From Flavobacterium sp. UGB4466 (GTDB taxonomy: Bacteria > Bacteroidota > Bacteroidia > Flavobacteriales > Flavobacteriaceae): a stretch of DNA of 42,695 nucleotides. How positions within the stretch are numbered: the stretch's first letter is position 1; each line of letters begins with the position of its first letter. The DNA is taken from contig NZ_CAGKLC010000035.1 of the NCBI RefSeq assembly GCF_903469665.1, positions 1 through 42,695 of the forward strand, in the 5' to 3' direction. The position numbers were made by a program, and so were the translations under genes. The notes beneath the pieces were generated by a model. That model was not told the DNA's origin, did no database searches, and saw only the letters and a list, made by a program, of their open reading frames with translations. Of the stretch, positions 1-6,947 are shown piece after piece.

Positions 1-2
1 GA

Positions 3-626
3 ATTGGAGCGGAGTACCAATCCTATAATTCTGATGCAAAGTATGCTTCTTTTAGTGGACAATATGTTACTAAAGATACCGAAAATGAAACCTTTCAGTT
101 TAGATACAAAGCCACTAACTTCAGAGAAGAACAAAGCCTGAGTTACATAAATGTTCCAATCGCCATTCAATTTGAAACTCCGGGAACTACTCAATTGTAC
201 GTTGCTGCGGGTGCTAAAGTAGGATTTGCGATCAAAGGATGTTATCAGAGTACCTTTCAAAACCTTACTACAAGCGGTTACTATCCGCAATACAATGTAG
301 AATTATTTAACCCTGCGTTTGCCGGTTTTGCAAGTACTAATGATGTAAAGATCAGCGAACAGGATTTAGATACTAAAGTGTCTTACTCTGCTACTTTTGA
401 AACAGGTGTAAAACAAAAGATTGGGAACGGAAGTTCATTCTATCTTGGGGCTTATATCGATTATGGTCTAAATAACATCTACAATAAAAATGGAGACAAA
501 AGTCTGGTACAGTACAATCCGGGCCTTCCTGTGCAGCTGCAATACAACAGCGTATTGGATTCTCCATCCGTACACAATGTCAGACTGGTTTCTTACGGAC
601 TTAAACTGAGATTTGCTTTACGTTAA
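3..626 (+). CDS. Outer-membrane beta-barrel protein, 5'-truncated by window edge
   Basis: The reading frame is open from the first bases of the window to the TAA ending at 626, so this is the C-terminal 207 residues of a longer protein; there is no start in view. The visible part alternates short polar and aromatic beta-strand-like stretches (for example YVAAGAKVGFAIKG and SFYLGAYIDYGLNN) and ends in a basic/aromatic strand finishing LRFALR, as expected for a barrel closing strand. This pattern fits the PorT/OmpA-like outer-membrane beta-barrel families common in Bacteroidota. The N-terminus, and any OmpA or signal domain, lies outside the window. Specific function cannot be assigned. Confidence 0.7.
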   Translation: MGAEYQSYNSDAKYASFSGQYVTKDTENETFQFRYKATNFREEQSLSYINVPIAIQFETPGTTQLYVAAGAKVGFAIKGCYQSTFQNLTTSGYYPQYNVELFNPAFAGFASTNDVKISEQDLDTKVSYSATFETGVKQKIGNGSSFYLGAYIDYGLNNIYNKNGDKSLVQYNPGLPVQLQYNSVLDSPSVHNVRLVSYGLKLRFALR

Positions 627-655
627 TTAACAAACAAAAAATCTTAAAGAACTCC

Positions 656-673
656 TTTTCCCGCTTGGGAAAA
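656..673 (+). terminator. Short hairpin after the barrel gene (weak terminator candidate)
   Basis: TTTTCCC (656-662) pairs with GGGAAAA (667-673) around a GCTT loop, 30 bases after the barrel stop codon. There is no proper T-tract after it, so termination is uncertain. Confidence 0.3.
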
Positions 674-691
674 ATTAAAAATCGGCTTCTT

Positions 692-1130
692 CTTTATTGG
701 TTAATTGACCAAACGGAGTATCCTTTTGGAAGACATTGTATTTTTGCGCAGTTGTCAGCCTGTGTGGTAGGATCCAGCCTGAATTTCTTGTAAAATCTTT
801 TATTTGAGATTTGCCCAATTCGTCTGAATCCATCTTTCCTGCCAGGTGTCAGAGTTGTTAATGTAAACAACCGATCCGGGATTTCCGTTGTAACTATTTC
901 TATTCGTCATTGTCAGCGTATAAAATAGAAGTTGTTCCGGTCGTTTTATTGTTGTGTATCCAGATGAGATCGTTTAGTTGTTCTTGTCCTGCCATTTTTC
1001 ATAATCTCTGTCGAAAATAGTGCGATAGCTTTCATGGGTTAGGACGTAAGAATAAGCTAATAATTTATTCCAAATTTCATCGGTATCATGATTGGTCACG
1101 AAGGTTATTGCTTTGTACGGATTTCTTTTG
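692..1130 (-). pseudogene. Decayed tandem duplicate of the alpha-amylase 3' end
   Basis: This stretch is a diverged copy of 1203-1654, which encodes about the last 149 codons of the neighbouring intact amylase. The copy has the same stop-codon context and many substitutions. It carries several deletions, including about 11 bases near 885-905 (equivalent of the GY..RRNGY region) and a single base near 980, so the frame is broken. The offset between the copies is about 511 bases. No N-terminal or catalytic part is present, so it cannot make a functional enzyme. It most likely arose by tandem duplication or by recombination with a paralogue and then decayed. Confidence 0.85.
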
Positions 1131-1136
1131 AACATG

Positions 1137-1163
1137 CCCCAAATAGTGTCTAACTATTTGGGG
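1137..1163. repeat. Perfect 11-bp inverted repeat at the duplication boundary
   Basis: CCCCAAATAGT (1137-1147) and ACTATTTGGGG (1153-1163) are exact reverse complements around a 5-base loop. The structure sits at the point where similarity between the amylase remnant and the intact gene stops. It has no T-tract on either strand. Confidence 0.7.
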
Positions 1164-1204
1164 GCAGTTCAATGATGCAGATTCCCTCTTTTCTTATTGA
1201 AACT

Positions 1205-2647
1205 TTATTGGTTAATTGACCAAATGGAATATCCTTTTGGAGGACATTGTATTTTTACCCATTTGTCAGCCTGTGTGGTAGGATACCAGCCTGAATTTCC
1301 TGTAAAATCTTTTATCTGAGTATTGGCCCAATTCGTCTGAATCCATCTTTCCTGCCAGGTATTAGAGTTATTAATGTAAACAACCAATCCGGGATTTCCG
1401 TTGTAGCCGTTTCTTCTGGCGATGTATTCGTCATTGTCGGCGTATAAAATAGAAGTTGTTCCGGTTGCTTTATTGTTGTGTATCCAGATCAGATTGTTTA
1501 GTTTGTTTTTGTCCAGCCATTCTTCATAATCTCTGTAAAAAATAGTAGGATAGCCTTCATGGGTCAGGATATAAGAATAAGCGAGTAATTTACTCCAAAT
1601 TTCATCGGTATCATGATTGGTTACGAAGGTCACTGCTTTGTACGGATTTCTTTTCCACATCATGTCATCATTCAAAAGTGCCAGATTATTTCCGTCAAAA
1701 GCATCATTCATTTTATAGTAACAAGCAAAATCGAATACAGAGCTGTTAGCATTGTTTGCCCAGTCGTTCAGAGTATTTACATTAGAATCCCATAATTCAC
1801 CAACAGAAAATCCACCTACATTCGCATTCCAGGAGTTTACCACCCAAGCACCAAAACCTTTTACATAATCGAATCTCCAGCCGTCAAATTTCATGGTATT
1901 TTTATAATATTTTCCCACTCCGTCAGCTCTCAGCCATAGCCAATCTTGTACATGTGGGTTTGCGTGGCATAAATCAGGGAAACCGCCAAATGCGCCTTCA
2001 TCATTGTTACCATAGCTGTTTTTATAAAAATCGTTATAATTACGAGTGAATTTTCCCGAAGCAACTCCGCTAAAATTAGTCCAGGTGTTTGTTCCGGTAA
2101 AAGGATTTGCTTCCGATTGTCCACCGCTGTTGTGATTGATCACAATGTCTGCGTATACTTTTAAATTCTCGGCATGTGCGTTAGTAATTAAGTTAACCAG
2201 TTCGGTTTTTGAACCAAAACGGGTTTCGACAGAGCCATTTTGGTTGTAATCTCCAAAATCAAAATAATCTGTAGGGTCATATCCCATAGAGAAAGCACCG
2301 TTTTGTGCTTTAGAAGCCGGAGGAAGCCATATCGAACCAATTCCTGCGTTAGACCAGGCGGTTACTTTACTGCTCACCGTATTCCACCAGGTCCCTCCCG
2401 AAGGAACATCCCAGTAAAAGGCCTGCATCATAACACCGCCTCCGGGATTGTCTACATATTTTCCGGTCGATGATGAATTGGAAGTTCCGGTACTAAATGG
2501 TCTTCCGTTATGATGTGTAACGTTAATAATTTCGAATTGTTCGCTCTGAGCTTTAGAATCTGTTTCAGTAGTTTCATTTTGCGAACACGAACCTAAGAAT
2601 GCAGTAATCGCTGCAATCAGGTAAAATTGTAAAATTGGTTTTTTCAT
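1205..2647 (-). CDS. Alpha-amylase, GH13 family, surface lipoprotein
   Basis: This 480-residue protein hydrolyses alpha-1,4 linkages in starch-type glucans. The N-terminus is a type II signal peptide with lipobox LGSC, giving lipid-anchored Cys21. Four GH13 motifs are visible: DIVINH (167-172), WRFDYVKGF with nucleophile Asp260, VGELWD with acid/base Glu284, and FVTNHD with transition-state Asp346. The sequence around the nucleophile (FDYVKGFGAWVV) closely resembles the archaeal-type GH13_7 subfamily, from memory of the Pyrococcus enzyme. The C-terminal domain is complete and ends GYSIWSINQ. No SusCD, regulator or other glucan gene is next to it, so it seems to be a stand-alone enzyme. A broken copy of its 3' end lies just downstream. 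Confidence 0.95.
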   Translation of the reverse strand: MKKPILQFYLIAAITAFLGSCSQNETTETDSKAQSEQFEIINVTHHNGRPFSTGTSNSSSTGKYVDNPGGGVMMQAFYWDVPSGGTWWNTVSSKVTAWSNAGIGSIWLPPASKAQNGAFSMGYDPTDYFDFGDYNQNGSVETRFGSKTELVNLITNAHAENLKVYADIVINHNSGGQSEANPFTGTNTWTNFSGVASGKFTRNYNDFYKNSYGNNDEGAFGGFPDLCHANPHVQDWLWLRADGVGKYYKNTMKFDGWRFDYVKGFGAWVVNSWNANVGGFSVGELWDSNVNTLNDWANNANSSVFDFACYYKMNDAFDGNNLALLNDDMMWKRNPYKAVTFVTNHDTDEIWSKLLAYSYILTHEGYPTIFYRDYEEWLDKNKLNNLIWIHNNKATGTTSILYADNDEYIARRNGYNGNPGLVVYINNSNTWQERWIQTNWANTQIKDFTGNSGWYPTTQADKWVKIQCPPKGYSIWSINQ

Positions 2648-2806
2648 AATTTTCGGGTTGGTTAAAAAAGTTAATAAAGTTTGTAATTATAGTTTTAAGA
2701 GGTGAAAAGAGTTGTTATTTATAATTTATCCCTCTTTAAATTATCAATTACATATCTAAAGTAGGTGTTTTTTGATTTCATTTGATTTTACAGGAAATTA
2801 GTTATT

Positions 2807-2820
2807 CAACGAAAACGTTG
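2807..2820. promoter_or_regulatory. Palindromic operator candidate upstream of the amylase
   Basis: CAACGAAAACGTTG has 5-bp inverted arms (CAACG/CGTTG) and lies about 160 bases upstream of the amylase start. Its look is reminiscent of LacI-family sugar-regulator operators, but no such regulator is in the window. This is a suggestion only. Confidence 0.25.
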
Positions 2821-2971
2821 TAGTATGGATAACTTTTTTAGGGTAAGGGAGTTTAACAGCTTGAGATGTAATAGAGTATAGTTATATAACCCATTTTTTC
2901 AGGGCTTAAGGATGATTTATGCCGGTTTTTCGGAACCCTTGAACGAGACTCAGAACTTAGTTCCTTTGAAA

Positions 2972-2997
2972 ATAGAGATACATCTCTATAATTTTTT
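2972..2997 (+). terminator. Orphan hairpin with T-tract in the amylase-chaperone gap
   Basis: ATAGAGA (2972-2978) pairs with TCTCTAT (2983-2989) and is followed by AATTTTTTG. It resembles an intrinsic terminator on the plus strand, but no plus-strand gene precedes it. The rest of 2648-3017 shows only AT-rich sequence without a convincing gene. Confidence 0.3.
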
Positions 2998-3017
2998 GTT
3001 AATAGTATAGCCGATAG

Positions 3018-3047
3018 TTGTATTATGTAATTGAATTGTTATTTTTG
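3018..3047 (+). promoter_or_regulatory. Bacteroidota-type promoter for the SurA-like gene
   Basis: TTG at 3018-3020 and TATTTTTG at 3040-3047 are separated by 19 bases, matching the TTG-N(17-23)-TAnnTTTG consensus. The start codon at 3185 would give a leader of about 130 bases. Confidence 0.5.
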
Positions 3048-3184
3048 TTCGTCATAAGTCAAAATGAACTAGATCTTAATTGTTTAATATTTCAGGAATT
3101 ATAGGTCTGAGGTATTTTTTAAATGATTTTAGTTTATGACAAATTCTAAAGCAGGATCTTTACATTCAAATTAAATTTTAAATA

Positions 3185-4618
3185 ATGTTATTAAAAAAAT
3201 TAGCGCTAAAAACAATTGATTTCCGATACGTGTTGACAATGTGTTTTTTATTTTTTTTCAACTCAATTATTTCGGCACAAGAAGTTATTAAGGATACAGT
3301 AGTCAGCAAACCTGCCATTACAATGACCTCCGGACAGAAGTTGAAAGTTGATGGTATTATTGCTACAGTTGGAGATTATATTGTTTTAGATTCAGATATT
3401 GATAAAGCATTTTTAGAAATTTCAGCACAGGGCGGATCTACAAAAGACATTACAAGATGTCAGATGTTAGGGAAGCTTTTAGAAGATAAACTTTATGCAC
3501 ATCAGGCAATTCAGGATAGTATCGTAGTGAGTGATGCCGAAGTAAGAAGCATGATGGACGAGCGATTGAATTATATGGTACAGCAGGTAGGGGATATTAA
3601 TAAAGTTGTAGCCTATTATAAAAAGAATTCTGTAGAGGAGTTTAAAACCTATTTTGCAGATATCTTAAAAGAACAAAAATTAGCGTCAGAAATGACAAAA
3701 AAAATTGTTGATGCTGTAGAAATAACTCCTGAGGAAGTTCGTAACTTCTTTAAAAAGATTCCTAAAGAGGAATTACCGACTTTTGGAGCTGAGATGGAAG
3801 TAGCACAGATTGTTGTGGAGCCAAAGGTTTCTAAAGAAGATGAGCAGAAGGTAATTGACAGACTGAATGCGATAAGGAAAGATGTTCTTGAGGGATCCAG
3901 TTTTGCGACAAAAGCAGTATTGTATTCGCAAGATCCCGGATCTGCACCAACGGGAGGTTTTTATAAAATGACACGAAAGACTCCTTTTGTCAAAGAATTT
4001 AAAGATGTAGCTTTTAGTTTAGCACAGGGAGAGATTTCCGAACCTTTTAAAACTACTTTCGGATACCATATTATCATGGTTGAAAAAATTAAAGGACAGG
4101 AAATTGAATTACGACATATTTTGATTCCGCCAACAGTTTCTGAAAATGCATTGAAAGAAGCAAAAGAAAGAATCACTAATGTTAGAAATAAGATTATAAA
4201 TAAAGAGATTACTTTCGCAGAAGCTGCAAGAACAGAATCTGATGAAAAAGAGACAAGAGCAAACGGAGGAACACTGGTAAATCCAAATACTCAGGATACC
4301 CGTTTTGAACTGACTAAAATGGATCCGACTTTATACGGTCAGGTTTCAAATTTGAAAGACGACGAAATTTCACAGCCACTTTTAAATACAGACGATAAAG
4401 GAAAAAAAACATATAAGATAATCACAGTTACGAATAGAATTGAACAACACGTGGCTGATTATGCTAAGGACTACACTAAAATTAAAGAACTGGCATTGAA
4501 AGAAAAACAGATCACGACAATCTCGAAATGGTTTGATACTAAAATAAAAGATACCTATATCAAAATTCTTGGAGAGTACAGAGATTGTAAGTTTGTTTAC
4601 AATTGGCTAAAAAAATAA
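3185..4618 (+). CDS. SurA-like periplasmic peptidyl-prolyl isomerase, two parvulin domains
   Basis: This 477-residue protein is a likely periplasmic chaperone for outer-membrane proteins. It starts with an unusually long basic leader and then a hydrophobic signal core (MCFLFFFNSIISAQ, residues 19-32); Met19 at 3239 is an alternative start. Next come a SurA N-terminal helical domain beginning VDGIIATVGD, a first parvulin domain at about 205-300 ending FGYHIIMVEKI, and a second at about 310-420 beginning ELRHILIPP with the NGGTLVNP segment. Length and layout fit SurA-type rotamases of Bacteroidota, where these genes often occur in small families. It has its own promoter candidate and a strong terminator, so it is probably monocistronic. 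Confidence 0.9.
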   Translation: MLLKKLALKTIDFRYVLTMCFLFFFNSIISAQEVIKDTVVSKPAITMTSGQKLKVDGIIATVGDYIVLDSDIDKAFLEISAQGGSTKDITRCQMLGKLLEDKLYAHQAIQDSIVVSDAEVRSMMDERLNYMVQQVGDINKVVAYYKKNSVEEFKTYFADILKEQKLASEMTKKIVDAVEITPEEVRNFFKKIPKEELPTFGAEMEVAQIVVEPKVSKEDEQKVIDRLNAIRKDVLEGSSFATKAVLYSQDPGSAPTGGFYKMTRKTPFVKEFKDVAFSLAQGEISEPFKTTFGYHIIMVEKIKGQEIELRHILIPPTVSENALKEAKERITNVRNKIINKEITFAEAARTESDEKETRANGGTLVNPNTQDTRFELTKMDPTLYGQVSNLKDDEISQPLLNTDDKGKKTYKIITVTNRIEQHVADYAKDYTKIKELALKEKQITTISKWFDTKIKDTYIKILGEYRDCKFVYNWLKK

Positions 4619-4634
4619 TTTTTATTAAATAAAG

Positions 4635-4676
4635 AAAAAGAGTTAGTTTTATGAATTCATAATACTAACTCTTTTT
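4635..4676 (+). terminator. Intrinsic terminator after the SurA-like gene
   Basis: AAAAAGAGTTAGT (4635-4647) and ACTAACTCTTTTT (4664-4676) form a perfect 13-bp stem whose 3' arm ends in the T-tract. The loop contains the palindrome ATGAATTCAT. The A-rich 5' arm makes it potentially bidirectional. Confidence 0.85.
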
Positions 4677-4696
4677 AATTTTAAAAACATATCTAA

Positions 4697-5650
4697 ATGT
4701 CTGACGTAACAGCAATTCATAATTTAGTTCAGAAACGAAACGAATTAAAAAACGAAATAGCAAAAATTATTGTTGGCCAGGATGCCGTAGTTGACCAAAT
4801 TTTACTGTGTATATTTTCAGGTGGTCATGCTCTTTTGATTGGTGTTCCGGGCTTGGCAAAAACTTTAATGATTAATACTTTGTCTCAGGCTTTAGGTTTA
4901 GATTTTAAAAGAATTCAGTTTACGCCGGATTTAATGCCTTCAGATATTTTAGGAAGTGAGATTTTGGATGAAAACAGACATTTTAAATTCATTAAAGGGC
5001 CTATTTTTTCCAATATCATTTTGGCTGACGAGATCAACAGAACTCCGCCAAAAACACAAGCAGCTTTACTGGAAGCCATGCAGGAGAGATCGGTTACCAT
5101 TGCGGGGCAAAACTATAAGTTAGATTTACCTTATTTTGTATTAGCTACTCAAAACCCAATTGAACAGGAAGGAACCTATCCGTTACCGGAAGCACAGTTA
5201 GACCGTTTTATGTTTGCTATTAAGCTGGAGTATCCAACTTTCGAAGAAGAAGTTCAGGTAGTGAAGCGTACGACTTCTGATGCTAAGACAGTCATTAACC
5301 CATTATTCAGTGCACAGGAAATTATTGATTTTCAACATTTGATTCGCAGAATTCCCGTAGCCGATAATGTAATTGAATATGCAGTAACTTTAGTGAGTAA
5401 AACACGCCCTGATAATGCTTTGTCGAATGATTTTGTTAAAAATTATTTAGATTGGGGAGCAGGACCAAGAGCTTCACAGAATTTAATTTTAGCAGCAAAA
5501 GCCCATGCGGCTTTTAATGGGAAATTCTCGCCGGATATTGAAGATGTCAAAGCAGTGGCAACCGGAATTTTAAGACACAGAATTATTAAAAACTATAAAG
5601 CAGATGCCGAAGGAATAACGGAAGAAGTTATTATTAAAAAACTGATGTAA
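4697..5650 (+). CDS. MoxR-family AAA+ ATPase
   Basis: This 317-residue cytoplasmic AAA+ chaperone-like ATPase has Walker A GVPGLAKT at residues 49-56, Walker B IILADEINR with Asp111-Glu112, the sensor segment ATQNPIEQEGTYPLPEAQLDRF typical of MoxR proteins, and a C-terminal lid domain. MoxR ATPases usually act with a DUF58 protein and VWA-domain partners encoded next door, to insert cofactors or assemble complexes. Here it is flanked by terminators and by convergent genes, so no partner is adjacent. The only other protein nearby with a VWA-associated domain is the VIT-domain protein on the opposite strand, and a link to it is only speculation. Confidence 0.93.
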   Translation: MSDVTAIHNLVQKRNELKNEIAKIIVGQDAVVDQILLCIFSGGHALLIGVPGLAKTLMINTLSQALGLDFKRIQFTPDLMPSDILGSEILDENRHFKFIKGPIFSNIILADEINRTPPKTQAALLEAMQERSVTIAGQNYKLDLPYFVLATQNPIEQEGTYPLPEAQLDRFMFAIKLEYPTFEEEVQVVKRTTSDAKTVINPLFSAQEIIDFQHLIRRIPVADNVIEYAVTLVSKTRPDNALSNDFVKNYLDWGAGPRASQNLILAAKAHAAFNGKFSPDIEDVKAVATGILRHRIIKNYKADAEGITEEVIIKKLM

Positions 5651-5675
5651 CAGATTCAATAAAAACAGCAGAAAC

Positions 5676-5709
5676 CCAAACTAGTAATGATCTCTAGTTT
5701 GGTTTTTTT
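5676..5709 (+). terminator. Intrinsic terminator after the MoxR gene
   Basis: CCAAACTAG (5676-5684) and CTAGTTTGG (5694-5702) form a perfect 9-bp stem followed by seven T residues. It lies between the convergent MoxR and xrtN genes. The T-tract favours the plus strand. Confidence 0.85.
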
Positions 5710-5711
5710 GT

Positions 5712-6947
5712 TTAATTTGATTTTGAGGTTTCGTTTATTAAAAAAATGGGTTGGCCATAAATCAATTTTATAAGTAAAACTTCAATAAGAGAGCTGTATT
5801 TTTTGCCATTAGATTCGTACCACCAATACGATGTATAATTTTGGCTGTCTTTCTCCATTTTATTAAACCATATTTCCTCTTTGTTTACTGCAACTTTCTT
5901 AGATTCAATAATTTTGTATCCGGAGCCAGTCCAGCAAACCATCGGATTATGAGAGGGTGTTTTTATATAAGTCAGTTTCTCAGGAGTTTCAATTTTAAAA
6001 ACCTCCTTGTTTACCCAAGAGCCTTTTTTTGTATTGTATTCAAAACTAACTTCCTGGTGAAAACTAGTTTCTGTTTCATTTTTGATTTTTATACTGGTTG
6101 CTAAAAGGAGTGTAAAAGATACGAATACAATAAGTATTTTAGGTTTGATTTTGTTTGAATCATTGTTTTCGGTTTTTGGTTTTATATACTTAATAATGAA
6201 TAGCATCGGTATAATTTGATAAACGGTAAAGCAGATTAAACCAATAGCGTGATGCAAAAAGTTTTCCTGAGTACAATTGAAAAAAATTAAGGTTACGATT
6301 CTAAAATAATTAGAGGTAATATTGAGCGCTATTATAAGTAAGCAGAAAGAGAGTATCTGAAAAACGCCGTAATATTGTTTAAGTCTTCTTTCTTCGAGAG
6401 TCATTAAAACTGCGCCAAACAACAATCCTGTCTTGAACATTGACAATCCCATGCAGGCAGTGTCGATGGTGATTTTTGCATTATTGATGTAAAAATTAAC
6501 ACCTTCGATTTTATTTATAGGTATAAAATTCTTTAGTGTCAGATAAACTATGTAGCAAAGACTTTGTTTTATTTCGGAGGTTAAGTGTGCAAAAAAAGCA
6601 CTAAAAAGGGTCGAAAATAAAACAAGACAAATGAAAGCAATAAAGGAAAATTTCCCAGTGAAATAATGGAAAACCAAACACAGAAATAATAGTATAGAAA
6701 GAAAATGAACTGATTTTGTGTTTAAACGCCAGCTGATGAATTCTAACAATAGAATACTTGGAATTAAAAAATAATTAATTCTGAAATTTGTTTTTCTTCC
6801 GCCAACGATAAAAAGACAAAGAGAACCCAGAATTCCAAGGAAATCGTTGTTTAGATTTATAAACAATATCTTGCTGTTTATGGCAAAAAGCAATAAGATT
6901 GCAAAAACAGCAAGTATTGTTTTTTTCTGTAGAATTAAATTCTTCAT
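5712..6947 (-). CDS. xrtN: Exosortase N (XrtN), membrane sorting protease/transpeptidase
   Basis: This 411-residue polytopic membrane protein has the exosortase catalytic set: Cys165 in DTACMGLSM, Arg216 in NYFRIVTL and His232/His233 in LHHAIGL. About eight hydrophobic helices cover residues 8-255. The C-terminal 150 residues are a soluble EpsI-like tail ending near INETSKSN. Exosortases cleave and transfer proteins that carry C-terminal PEP-like sorting signals. The ATG at 6947 is chosen because its A is the last base of the upstream TAA stop (TAATG), indicating translational coupling; a longer frame starting at 7016 would run through the upstream coding sequence. The partner gene ends in a PEP-type signal, which identifies the XrtN subtype. 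Confidence 0.9.
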   Translation of the reverse strand: MKNLILQKKTILAVFAILLLFAINSKILFINLNNDFLGILGSLCLFIVGGRKTNFRINYFLIPSILLLEFISWRLNTKSVHFLSILLFLCLVFHYFTGKFSFIAFICLVLFSTLFSAFFAHLTSEIKQSLCYIVYLTLKNFIPINKIEGVNFYINNAKITIDTACMGLSMFKTGLLFGAVLMTLEERRLKQYYGVFQILSFCLLIIALNITSNYFRIVTLIFFNCTQENFLHHAIGLICFTVYQIIPMLFIIKYIKPKTENNDSNKIKPKILIVFVSFTLLLATSIKIKNETETSFHQEVSFEYNTKKGSWVNKEVFKIETPEKLTYIKTPSHNPMVCWTGSGYKIIESKKVAVNKEEIWFNKMEKDSQNYTSYWWYESNGKKYSSLIEVLLIKLIYGQPIFLINETSKSN

